Source: Alicyclobacillus fructus (GTDB lineage: Bacteria; Bacillota; Bacilli; Alicyclobacillales; Alicyclobacillaceae). Taken from it: 64,000 bases of DNA. Each line of letters starts with the position of its first letter. The first letter of the stretch is position 1. Where the stretch lies: positions 62,001 through 126,000 of the forward strand of contig NZ_JAFMTY010000007.1 in assembly GCF_017329605.1 (NCBI RefSeq), given 5' to 3'. The notes under the pieces were generated by a model. The model did no database searches. It was given only the letters and a program-made list of their open reading frames with translations, and was not told where the DNA came from. Shown piece by piece: positions 1-7,505 of the stretch. The translations under genes and the position numbers were made by a program.

Positions 1-1
1 A

Positions 2-1459
2 CAACTGATGAACTTTCTCAAGGAGGCGCGAGGGCGGGCGGACGATGAGCGGCAGAACCGCCTGGAGATTCGGCAAAAGCGAGAACGCCTGGATCGGAGC
101 GCCGCGGCGCTCAGGGAACAGCTGAAGGCGCTTGGCGTGATCGACCTGTACGAGCGCCAGCGAGCGCTGCGCGGGCGCAGAGAAGCGTTACGGAAGCGGG
201 CCGAGGAACTCAGGAGGACGCGGCAGACGTTCGACGAGAAGAAGGGCATGGCGACCGAGCGGCTCGAGCAAGCGCAGCGCGCGCTCCGGGCCCAGGAGGA
301 GGAAGTGCAGCGCGCGCTTCAGGCGCTCGCCCGAGAATGGGCGCTTGGACTTGTGGACGGCGTCGCGGAGGATCTGCGCGAACCCGCGGGTAGGCAGGCT
401 CTGACCCGCTTGGCGCACGTGCTGTACCGCGAACTCCGGCATCCTTACGGCTCGGAGAACGAGGGAAGCGCGCTCAGCCGCATGAGCGACGAGATCGAAA
501 AAGCGCGCAACGCGTTGGTGGACTACGCCATCGAGGGGATGTACGACGAGGAACTGGGCCGTTTGATTGTGCGCTCCGTGCGGGATCGCAACCGGCCCTT
601 GACGCCGTTTTCGCTGTGGCAGGACCTGTTGCGCGTCGAGCAGGAACAGCGACTGTATATTGAGGATCGCGAGCGAGAGCTGTATGAAGAGATCTTCATG
701 CGGAGTGTCGGCCGGGCCATCCGCGACAAGATCAACCGGGCGGAGGCGTGGGTGCGCCAGATCAACCGGTTTATGTCGCAGAGACAGACGTCAAACGGGT
801 TCGTGCTGTCGCTCGAGTGGCGGCCGCGCCCGGCGCAGGACGAAGGCGAGATGGACGTCGATCGGCTGGTCAGCCTTCTTCGCAAGAGCCCTGAACTCAT
901 GCTGCCGGAAGAAACGGAGGATATCATCCGTCACTTCCGCGCTCGTATCGAGTACGCGCGGCAGCAGGCGGAAGGCGGGGGATCGTTCCGCGAATGGATT
1001 CACGATCTGCTTGACTATCGCCAGTGGTTTGAGTTTCGCCTTTATTACCGAAAGGCAGGCATGGTGTCCCGCCGAGAGCTGACGGACTCGCAGTTCAACG
1101 TCCTGAGCGGCGGCGAGAAGGCCATGGCGATGTACATTCCGCTGTTTGCCGCGGTGGATGCGCGACTGAGCGACGCGCGCGAGGACGCGCCGCGCATCGT
1201 TTGCCTGGACGAGGCGTTTGCCGGCGTGGACGACGACAACGTGCGCGACATGTTCGCGCTCATCGTGTCGCTGGACTACGACTTTGTCATGACAAGTCAA
1301 CAGCTTTGGGGCTGTTACGACACGGTGCCGTCGCTGTCCATCGTCGAGGTGCATCGACCGCAGGACGCGGATGTCGTGACGCTCATTCGCTTCCGATGGA
1401 ACGGCCAGACCCGCGTGCTTCTGGATCCCGAGGTCGAGGAGGCGGTACGTCTTTCATGA
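2..1459 (+). CDS. SMC/MukB-like ATPase of a Wadjet/EptABCD-type system, C-terminal part (partial at window edge)
   Basis: The frame is open to the left edge, so this is only the C-terminal ~485 codons of a much larger protein (family members exceed 1,000 residues). The Met at base 8 is probably internal. The visible part starts with long Arg/Glu/Gln-rich coiled coil and ends with the C-terminal half of an ABC ATPase head: signature LSGGEK near base 1102, Walker B (hydrophobic-LDEAF) near 1205 and a VMTSQQ switch segment near 1290. This matches the TIGR02680 family, the SMC-like JetC/EptC/MksB component that extrudes DNA loops in plasmid-restricting Wadjet/MksBEFG/EptABCD complexes. The stop overlaps the next start (ATGA), so the two are translationally coupled. 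The two smaller partners (TIGR02677 and TIGR02678) would be expected just left of the window. The subtype is not assigned. Confidence 0.85.
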   Translation, partial: QLMNFLKEARGRADDERQNRLEIRQKRERLDRSAAALREQLKALGVIDLYERQRALRGRREALRKRAEELRRTRQTFDEKKGMATERLEQAQRALRAQEEEVQRALQALAREWALGLVDGVAEDLREPAGRQALTRLAHVLYRELRHPYGSENEGSALSRMSDEIEKARNALVDYAIEGMYDEELGRLIVRSVRDRNRPLTPFSLWQDLLRVEQEQRLYIEDRERELYEEIFMRSVGRAIRDKINRAEAWVRQINRFMSQRQTSNGFVLSLEWRPRPAQDEGEMDVDRLVSLLRKSPELMLPEETEDIIRHFRARIEYARQQAEGGGSFREWIHDLLDYRQWFEFRLYYRKAGMVSRRELTDSQFNVLSGGEKAMAMYIPLFAAVDARLSDAREDAPRIVCLDEAFAGVDDDNVRDMFALIVSLDYDFVMTSQQLWGCYDTVPSLSIVEVHRPQDADVVTLIRFRWNGQTRVLLDPEVEEAVRLS

Positions 1460-2751
1460 TCGATGCGGAGAAGACGGAGGCCATTCGGGCCGCGCTGATG
1501 AAACCCGGACTCTCGAGGTTGTGGCAAGCCGTGCGGGAAAAATACGAGATCATCGGGCGCGCGGGAGGAAGTGTCACCCTCTCCGATGCGACGCCGGAGG
1601 AGCAAGAGGACATTGGGGCGCTTCTCGGTGTCAATCTGTTTGGGGAGACGCGTATCAAGGTCTCGCTCGCGAAGCTCGAGTCGGCACTCCTGCGGTCGAG
1701 GTTTGCCATCCCACTCTCCGACGCGCTTGCCGCCCTTTACGGCAGCGTTCCGACGCGGAATGATTTGCGGGAGATGCGAGCGCGCGCCGCACGCGCTTTT
1801 TGGTCGCATCTGGAGGCGGCGGCCAGCGACGTCCTTCCTTGGCTCCAGTCCATGCGGCAAGGGCGGGCGCCGGGGAAGGGACTCATCGCCGAGTGGAAGA
1901 AGCTGTTTACGGAAACGGGCCGGGTGAGGCCGCTTGAGGAACTTCTTCCCGTGCTTCGCGCGCTCGAATCGCCGCCAGATCCCCCCGTTCGCCTGGCGAT
2001 TCTGTCCGCCCGCTATCTCGGCGATCCTCACGCGCTCGATCGCCCGAATCCCTCGGGCCGAGCCTTGTTCGCGTGGTTGTGCTGGCGGTATGGCGGGGCG
2101 GACGACGAGGCGGATCCCGCCGACATCGCGGATGGCGCGGTCCAGGACGAGGGCACGTCCGAAGCGGCCCGAGCCCTGTACCAGCGCGCAGGCATTCGCA
2201 TCGACGACGTGAGTCCCGTGGTCCACGTCGCCCACTGGCCGGGGATGCGAGAAGGCCCGATGGCCTTCACGCTCGCGTCGCTCGAAGGTGTCTCTTTGGA
2301 TTCGATGCCGCCGCGCGTGTGGGTCGTCGAAAATCCCGCGGTTTTTGCGGAGTTGGCCGAACGCTCCACGTCCCTCATCGTCTGTTCCTACGGATGGCCC
2401 AACGCGGCCGTCCTTCGCCTGCTCGATCTCGCCACGTCCGCGGGCTCCGAGCTCTGGTACAGTGGGGATTTCGATCTCGGCGGCCTGCGCATCGGACGGT
2501 CCCTATGGCAGCGCTATGGCCCGCGGTTCGTGCCCTGGCGGTTCGACGCCTCGACCTACCGAGCGCTCGCGTCATCCGGGCGAACGCCCATTTCGGAAGA
2601 TGAGAAATCTCAGCTTGGCCGCCTCCAATCGACCCTGTGGGATCCCGAACTGGCGGCCATGATGCGGGCGCGTGGTGTGAAGTTGTTTCAGGAGCAGTTT
2701 GTCGACCTGCTTGTCGAGGATGCTGGCGCGGCGGCCATGTCTCCGCGTTGA
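1456..2751 (+). CDS. Wadjet/EptABCD nuclease subunit (TIGR02679, DUF2399 Toprim-like; JetD type)
   Basis: 431 residues. In Wadjet systems JetD is the nuclease that cleaves plasmid DNA recognised by the SMC-like motor. The C-terminal third has the Toprim-like DUF2399 signature: a conserved Glu in WVVENP (about residue 292) and an Asp pair in SGDFDLGG (about 338/340), which would bind catalytic metal. Both are intact, so the nuclease looks functional. The ATG at 1456 overlaps the upstream stop by 4 nt, which fixes the start. The N-terminal part is probably the DNA-binding/adaptor region. The neighbouring SMC-like gene makes the assignment secure at family level; the subtype is inference. Confidence 0.85.
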   Translation: MIDAEKTEAIRAALMKPGLSRLWQAVREKYEIIGRAGGSVTLSDATPEEQEDIGALLGVNLFGETRIKVSLAKLESALLRSRFAIPLSDALAALYGSVPTRNDLREMRARAARAFWSHLEAAASDVLPWLQSMRQGRAPGKGLIAEWKKLFTETGRVRPLEELLPVLRALESPPDPPVRLAILSARYLGDPHALDRPNPSGRALFAWLCWRYGGADDEADPADIADGAVQDEGTSEAARALYQRAGIRIDDVSPVVHVAHWPGMREGPMAFTLASLEGVSLDSMPPRVWVVENPAVFAELAERSTSLIVCSYGWPNAAVLRLLDLATSAGSELWYSGDFDLGGLRIGRSLWQRYGPRFVPWRFDASTYRALASSGRTPISEDEKSQLGRLQSTLWDPELAAMMRARGVKLFQEQFVDLLVEDAGAAAMSPR

Positions 2752-2790
2752 GGGCGCCCGGGTTCATGCGCTCCCTGGCGCTTCAACAGC

Positions 2791-3438
2791 TTGCACAAGG
2801 AGGAATGCCCCATCGTATGGAGCGTGCTTAACGTCGTCGGCACGATCGCGTTCGCCTTGAGCGGTTCGATCGTCGCCATGGAAGAGCGGTACGACTGGCT
2901 CGGCGTGTATGTGCTTGGCTTTGTCGCCGCGTTCGGCGGCGGTATGATCCGCAACCTCATCGTCGGGCTGCCGGTTGCGCAGATTTGGCATCAGCCGGTG
3001 CTGTTTCTGACGGCCGCCCTGACGATCACGGCCGTGCTCATCCTGCCGTACGGGTTCGTGCATCGTTTTCGCCGGATCGTCAGCTTTTTCGATGCCATCG
3101 GCCTCGCCGCGTTTGCCGTCGAAGGGGCGATGTACGCGTACCGCGCCCACAGCACGTTTTTGACCACGGTCGTGGCGGCGCTGATGACGGGCATTGGCGG
3201 AGGATTGATCCGCGATCTCCTCGCGTCCAGAAAGCCCCTCGTCTTTCAGGCCGAGATTTACGCCATTTGGGCGATGCTCGCGGGCGCCGCGGTGGGGCTC
3301 GGGCTCATTCGCTCGGCCTGGCAGGAGTACCTGCTTTTTGCTCTGGTCGCGGCGTTGCGCATCATGTCGGTCCGTTGGAATTGGCACCTTCCCCGCACCG
3401 GGCCGCCCGAGGAGCCCATGACCGGCGTCGGGGCGTGA
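2791..3438 (+). CDS. TRIC-like (UPF0126/YvgT family) membrane protein
   Basis: About 208-215 residues with six or seven hydrophobic segments and two GGG motifs (AAFGGGMIRNL and IGGGLIRDLL), the duplicated glycine-rich signature of the UPF0126/TRIC family of trimeric cation channels. Its substrate in bacteria is unclear. The start is unusual. The only standard upstream codon in frame is TTG 2791, which has no ribosome binding site. A perfect AAGGAGG (2797-2803) sits 8 nt before an in-frame ATC (2812), giving a protein beginning M-VWSVLNVVG, the usual family length. GTG 2824 is the next alternative. The gene is separated from the defence genes by about 40 nt. Confidence 0.8.
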   Translation: MHKEECPIVWSVLNVVGTIAFALSGSIVAMEERYDWLGVYVLGFVAAFGGGMIRNLIVGLPVAQIWHQPVLFLTAALTITAVLILPYGFVHRFRRIVSFFDAIGLAAFAVEGAMYAYRAHSTFLTTVVAALMTGIGGGLIRDLLASRKPLVFQAEIYAIWAMLAGAAVGLGLIRSAWQEYLLFALVAALRIMSVRWNWHLPRTGPPEEPMTGVGA

Positions 3439-3593
3439 GTCCGCCGGACGACATCGCCCGATGCCCCCTGCCTCGACGGCGGGCCGCCGAAATCTCAAAA
3501 ATTCCTCAAGAAAATTTCAAGGTTGGACAGGTAAGCTGTCGGAGAGGGCGATTGCCCCCCAACAGCGCCATGGCCGCCAGGCGAAGGGAAGTC

Positions 3594-3965
3594 ATGGCCG
3601 TGCGCCTCTGGCATGAAGCGCTGATTCGCAGGCTGCCTCGCGCGCAGCTTTTGGGTCAACATCGCGAGTGCTGCGCCCTCCGCGGCCTCGGATGGAATCG
3701 GCCTCACGCGACGGTGAATTACGTGTTTCAGCATCCTTACGAGTATTTGGTTCAATACCATCAACTGGTGATGGACGAAATGGAGCGCCGGGGATATCAG
3801 GTCGATCCTGCATGGCGCGATCCGCGATATCGCGGGAAGCGGGCCCCGCTCGCGGACGTTGACCCGTCTCGCTATTCCTCGTCGTCACCGGTCTACCCGG
3901 AGCACGACGACAGGTATCTGGCCGATTGTCTCGAAAACCTACGGCGCAAGGGTATCGTGCTTTGA
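3594..3965 (+). CDS. Pyrimidine dimer DNA glycosylase/endonuclease V family protein (TIGR02328-like)
   Basis: 123 residues. The N-terminal half shows MAVRLWHEALIRRLPRAQLL, then GQHRECCALRG and HATVNYVFQH, typical of the Pyr_excise family (T4 endonuclease V relatives) and its small TIGR02328 branch. T4 endonuclease V cuts DNA at UV-induced cyclobutane dimers; activity of this bacterial branch is inferred, not shown. ATG 3594 is preceded by a GAAGGGA ribosome binding site. An in-frame ATG at 3570 is a less likely start. It lies between a membrane protein and a tiny ORF, with no obvious operon partner. Confidence 0.75.
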   Translation: MAVRLWHEALIRRLPRAQLLGQHRECCALRGLGWNRPHATVNYVFQHPYEYLVQYHQLVMDEMERRGYQVDPAWRDPRYRGKRAPLADVDPSRYSSSSPVYPEHDDRYLADCLENLRRKGIVL

Positions 3966-3983
3966 TGCGCGGAGGTTTTCGGG

Positions 3984-4133
3984 ATGTCGTGTCCTGGATG
4001 TGAAGTCTGGCAAGGCGGCGTCACGCTGAGGGTCCTCCTTGAACTCGGCTACACATGGCAACAGGGTTACCTGTACGCACGGCCTTCTCTCGAGGTGCCG
4101 GACGGGTCCATCGCGTGGCTGCCGCGGGCGTGA
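3984..4133 (+). CDS. Short ORF (49 aa), resembles the tail of an EAL domain
   Basis: ATG 3984 has GGAGG (3971-3975) 8 nt upstream. The reading frame gives MSCPGCEVWQGG followed by LLELGYTWQQGYLYARPS. The second part resembles the closing segment of EAL (c-di-GMP phosphodiesterase) domains, which typically read LG-hydrophobic-x-QGY-hydrophobic-x-RP. No catalytic EAL motif or other part of that domain is present. It is either a real microprotein or a leftover of a deleted EAL gene that kept a ribosome binding site. It ends just before the promoter-like TATACT of the next gene. Confidence 0.35.
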   Translation: MSCPGCEVWQGGVTLRVLLELGYTWQQGYLYARPSLEVPDGSIAWLPRA

Positions 4134-4134
4134 G

Positions 4135-4162
4135 TTCCGGCAGCGGAGCGTTTCGCTATACT
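4135..4162 (+). promoter_or_regulatory. Candidate promoter of the glycosyltransferase-sulfation operon
   Basis: A good -10 hexamer TATACT lies at 4157-4162; the -35 region near 4135 (TTCCGG) is poor. Initiation near 4169 would place the AGGGGGA ribosome binding site and TTG 4196 at the head of the transcript. This also argues against the longer upstream reading of the glycosyltransferase. Confidence 0.4.
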
Positions 4163-4195
4163 ACGGATGTATCTTTCGGACAGGGGGAACGTCCG

Positions 4196-5413
4196 TTGCC
4201 GACTGGAAAGCCGACTGTTGCGGTGATTTCGTATCACGCGCCGCCCGTCTTGAACGCTGAATCGATTCTGGTGTGGAAGACGCTCAAGGTGCTGAGAACC
4301 TGGTTTCATTTGCGTCTGGTCACGGCGAGCGTCCCGTCAACCGATACGACGCTTATGCTCCCGGACGACATCGAGGTCGAACGGCTTCCCACCTGGATGC
4401 CATCCGCGTACAAGCCGCGCCGCGCCGTGGAAAAGATCCTCGGGCGTTTTGCAGACGAGGCGTGGCTGTGGGCGAGACAAACGCCTTCGTGCATGGCCGC
4501 CCCTGTCGATCTCCTTTACAGCCGATCGCAGCCGGGTGCGAGTCACCTCCTGGCGTTGCGCTGGAAGCTTCGGACGGGCCGCCCGTGGATCGCGCAGTTC
4601 AGCGATCCTTGGGCGCACAACCCGTACCACGCGGGCCGCACGGCGAGGCGCAAGGCGTTTGACGAGGCGAACGAGCGCGCGGTCGTCGCGAAGGCGGACG
4701 CGTTGGTGTTTCCCACGCGGGAGATCCTCGAGCAGTACGTGCACCTGTATCCGCAGTTTGCCGTCGCGGAGAAGTCGATCGTCCTGCCTCACCACTTCAT
4801 GCCAGACCTCTACCCGGAGCGCGTGGAGCGGCCGGCCGAGATCGCGGACAAGATGGTCTTCGCCTATCTCGGCGACTTCTACGGGCAGCGCTCGCCGGAA
4901 CCGTTTCTCGTGGGGCTGGCGAAGGCGCTGGAGGTGCGCCCGGAGATGCGACAACGGGTGGCCGTGGAGTTTTATGGCAACGTCGAGTCGAAGTTCGAAC
5001 CGCTTGTGGCGCGCGCGCCCGTGCCCATCCGCAAGGGGCGCGTGTCGTATCTCGACAGCCTCGCGCGCATGCGACAAGCGGACGTGCTGCTGCTCATCGA
5101 CGCGCCATCCGCCACAGGGCGCAATCCTTTTTTGGCGTCGAAGCTCATCGATTATTTGGGTGCTGGAAGGAAAATATTAGGGATAACGGACACGGAAGGG
5201 ACTGCCGCGGACATCCTCCGCCATCACGGCCATCCCGTGGTGAGCCCGCGGGATGCGGGCGGGATCGCCCAGGCCATCGTCGAGATGATGGACGCGTACG
5301 ATCGCGGCGAGTCCTTTTCGGTGCCCGTGCCCATGGCGTATTCCAGCGAAGAGGTCGTCGGAAAACTCGCGGCTCACATGGAGCGTCTGTTGGGGGAGAC
5401 ACATGTGAAGTGA
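4196..5413 (+). CDS. GT-B glycosyltransferase (family 4-like)
   Basis: 405 residues from TTG 4196, which has AGGGGGA 7 nt upstream. The frame is open further up (to an ATG at 4055), but that extension has no ribosome binding site and would start before the likely promoter. The protein opens with TVAVISYHAPP and has two Rossmann-like halves. The second half contains FAYLGDFYGQRSPE and LLIDAPSATGRNPFLASKL, where GT4 enzymes bind the nucleotide-sugar donor. No signal peptide is seen, so it should act at the cytoplasmic face of the membrane. The gene is followed by APS kinase (9 nt gap) and a sulfotransferase, suggesting it helps build a surface glycan that is then sulfated. Donor and acceptor are unknown. 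Confidence 0.75.
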   Translation: MPTGKPTVAVISYHAPPVLNAESILVWKTLKVLRTWFHLRLVTASVPSTDTTLMLPDDIEVERLPTWMPSAYKPRRAVEKILGRFADEAWLWARQTPSCMAAPVDLLYSRSQPGASHLLALRWKLRTGRPWIAQFSDPWAHNPYHAGRTARRKAFDEANERAVVAKADALVFPTREILEQYVHLYPQFAVAEKSIVLPHHFMPDLYPERVERPAEIADKMVFAYLGDFYGQRSPEPFLVGLAKALEVRPEMRQRVAVEFYGNVESKFEPLVARAPVPIRKGRVSYLDSLARMRQADVLLLIDAPSATGRNPFLASKLIDYLGAGRKILGITDTEGTAADILRHHGHPVVSPRDAGGIAQAIVEMMDAYDRGESFSVPVPMAYSSEEVVGKLAAHMERLLGETHVK

Positions 5414-5422
5414 GGGTGAGCG

Positions 5423-6058
5423 ATGAACACCATCGTGTGGCAGCCGACGCCGGTGACCAAGGCGGACAGGCGCCGACTGAACGGGCATTCGAGCTGTGTG
5501 GTGTGGCTGACGGGACTGTCGGGATCGGGCAAGTCGACCATCGCAGGGGCCCTGGAACTCGCCCTTCATGAGCGCGGCGTGCACACCTACCTGTTGGACG
5601 GGGACAACCTCCGCCACGGGCTCAATCGCGATCTCGGCTTCTCGACGCGGGATCGCGCCGAAAACATCCGCAGGACGGCCGAGGTGGCGAAGCTGTTTGT
5701 CGACGCCGGCCTCATCGCCATCTGTGGCCTCATCTCCCCGTATCGGCGGGAAAGGGAGGCGGCGCGGTCGTTGTTCGAACCGGGAGAGTTCATCGAGGTC
5801 TTCGTCGATTGTCCTGTCCAGGTGTGCAAGGCGCGCGATCCGAAGGGGCTGTACCGGCGAGCTCTGGCGGGGGAAATTCAGCATTTCACCGGGGTGGACG
5901 ATCCGTACGAGCCTCCGCTTCACCCGGACGTGGTGGTGAAGACGGATCGGATGTCCGTCAAAGAATGCGTGGAGGCCATTCTCCATCACCTTCAGGCGAA
6001 GGGTTGCTTGGGCGCGCGGGCGGAAGCCCCGGGCGATCGGGCAGCCGCGGAAAGGTAG
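5423..6058 (+). CDS. cysC: Adenylylsulfate (APS) kinase
   Basis: 211 residues. It phosphorylates APS to PAPS with ATP. The P-loop GLSGSGKST is at residues 31-39, followed by [34 protein letters not shown] and a DPKGLYRRA lid segment, all diagnostic of CysC. The ATG follows the glycosyltransferase stop by 9 nt, and the sulfotransferase starts 3 nt after its stop, so the genes are one transcript. No ATP sulfurylase or PAPS reductase gene is nearby. The context therefore points to PAPS made for sulfate transfer rather than for cysteine synthesis. Confidence 0.95.
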   Translation: MNTIVWQPTPVTKADRRRLNGHSSCVVWLTGLSGSGKSTIAGALELALHERGVHTYLLDGDNLRHGLNRDLGFSTRDRAENIRRTAEVAKLFVDAGLIAICGLISPYRREREAARSLFEPGEFIEVFVDCPVQVCKARDPKGLYRRALAGEIQHFTGVDDPYEPPLHPDVVVKTDRMSVKECVEAILHHLQAKGCLGARAEAPGDRAAAER

Positions 6059-6061
6059 GGG

Positions 6062-6988
6062 ATGGACGTGGCGCGGCCCAACTTTTTCATCGTCGGCGCG
6101 GCGAAGTCCGGCACGAGTTCGCTCGACCGGTATCTGAGCCAGCACCCGGACATCTACATACCGCCGAAGAAAGAGGCCCACTTCTTCTCCATCCCCGATT
6201 TTCCCGAACGATTCACAGGCCCGGGCGACGAGGGCATGAACCTGTACACCATCCGCGACGAGGACGCATACCTGCGCTTGTTCGACGGCGTCCGCGGCGA
6301 GCGGGCCGTGGGCGAGGCGTCTGTGTTTTACCTGTTCTATCCCGGCACGGCGCAGCGCATCTACCATCGGTATCCGGATGCGAAGATTCTCATCATGCTC
6401 CGGAATCCTGTCGATCGCGCCTTTTCGGCGTACCTGCACCTGGTGCGGGACGAACGGGAGACGCTGTCTTTCCGCGAGTCGCTCGCCAAAGAGGAGGAGC
6501 GGATCCGGCAACATTACGAGCCGCTGTGGTATTATCGTGCCGTCGGCCTGTATGCGGCGCAGGTCAAGCGGTATCTCGACGTGTTCGGGCGCAAGCAGGT
6601 GAAGGTGATCCTGTTTGAAGAGTTCGCGCGCGATCCGGTCCAGGCGGTCCGCGACTGTTGCGCGTTTCTCGGCGTGTCCACCGACTTTGTTCCGGACACC
6701 TCCATCCGCCACAACGAGTCCGGGGTGCCGAAGTCGAGATCGCTCTACAACTTCATCTCGAAACCCAACGCCTTGAAGGAACTGGTGAAGCCTTTCATTC
6801 CGGCCGCGGTCCGCGAGCGACTTGGCAACCGGGCGAAATCGATGGTGCTCGAGCGGGTGGAGATGGAGCCCGACATTCGCGAGGAGCTGACCGCGTTCTT
6901 CGCTCCGGATGTGGCGCGGCTCGAGGAGATCCTCGGGCGCGACCTCTCCGTGTGGCGGAAGCCGAAGCGGGCTGCGGGATCGCAGTGA
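6062..6988 (+). CDS. PAPS-dependent sulfotransferase
   Basis: 308 residues. The N-terminus FFIVGAAKSGTSSL contains the 5'-phosphosulfate-binding loop (catalytic-type Lys near residue 15), and LRNPVDRAFSAYLHL near residue 110 is the 3'-phosphate-binding motif. QHPDIYIPPKKEAHFF resembles heparan/NodH-type sulfotransferases. It transfers sulfate from PAPS to a hydroxyl, probably of a carbohydrate. No signal peptide is seen. Immediate linkage to cysC and a glycosyltransferase supports a dedicated sulfation pathway. Sulfotransferases of this kind are uncommon in Firmicutes, and the acceptor is unknown. Confidence 0.88.
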   Translation: MDVARPNFFIVGAAKSGTSSLDRYLSQHPDIYIPPKKEAHFFSIPDFPERFTGPGDEGMNLYTIRDEDAYLRLFDGVRGERAVGEASVFYLFYPGTAQRIYHRYPDAKILIMLRNPVDRAFSAYLHLVRDERETLSFRESLAKEEERIRQHYEPLWYYRAVGLYAAQVKRYLDVFGRKQVKVILFEEFARDPVQAVRDCCAFLGVSTDFVPDTSIRHNESGVPKSRSLYNFISKPNALKELVKPFIPAAVRERLGNRAKSMVLERVEMEPDIREELTAFFAPDVARLEEILGRDLSVWRKPKRAAGSQ

Positions 6989-7019
6989 AGCGGCAGTGAA
7001 CGAAGGGGAGGAGAAACCG

Positions 7020-7505
7020 ATGGACGTATTGGAGGCGATTCGCGGGCGCCGGCACATCAAGCAGTTCAAGCCGGATCCCATCGACGAAGCGACTTGGATG
7101 AGCTGGCTGCAAGAGGCGACCAACGCGCCGAACCACAAGATGACGGAACCTTGGGAGATCATCGTGGTGGGGGACGAGGCGCGCATGAATCTGCGCCACG
7201 GCGCCAATTTCGGCGACGCGCCGGTGGTGCTGGCGGTGCTTTGCAAGCGGGGCGCCTCGCAGATCGAGCGGGATGAAAACCTGATGGCCGTCGCGTGTTT
7301 TCTCGAGAATCTGAGCCTCATCGCGGAGGCGAACGGCGCGGGCATCCGCTGGACGTCCATCGGCTGGCAGGATCACGCCCGCCAGGTGCTCGGCGTGTCG
7401 GACGAGTACGAGATCGCCAACATCATCGGATTGGGCTATCCGGCCGAGGTGCCACCGGCAAAACCCCGCACGCCCATCGCCGAGAAGATCCGGCGGGTGC
7501 CGTGA
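7020..7505 (+). CDS. Nitroreductase family protein
   Basis: 161 residues, a short member of the FMN-dependent nitroreductase family. MDVLEAIRGRRHIKQFKPD is the usual N-terminal FMN-phosphate-binding element, EATNAPNHKMTEPWEIIVV follows, and the C-terminal IIGLGYPAE is the late family motif. It is likely a homodimeric NAD(P)H-dependent oxidoreductase in the cytoplasm; the substrate is unknown. A GGGGAGGAG ribosome binding site precedes the ATG. The stop overlaps the first base of the ATG of aroA at 7505. Confidence 0.88.
   Translation: MDVLEAIRGRRHIKQFKPDPIDEATWMSWLQEATNAPNHKMTEPWEIIVVGDEARMNLRHGANFGDAPVVLAVLCKRGASQIERDENLMAVACFLENLSLIAEANGAGIRWTSIGWQDHARQVLGVSDEYEIANIIGLGYPAEVPPAKPRTPIAEKIRRVP

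Noticed and set aside
3523-3530. TTGGACAG 8-mer shared upstream of the glycosylase-family gene, pcrA (41670) and dps (63352)
   Set aside because: A shared DNA-damage site was considered, but the 8-mer also occurs inside a coding region near 57865 and is expected by chance a few times in 64 kb; spacing to promoters is inconsistent.
2985-3593. Long open frame continuing upstream of the pyrimidine-dimer-glycosylase-family gene, inside the TRIC-like gene
   Set aside because: It is an Arg/His/Pro-rich shadow of the TRIC-like frame. Family similarity and a ribosome binding site begin at 3594.
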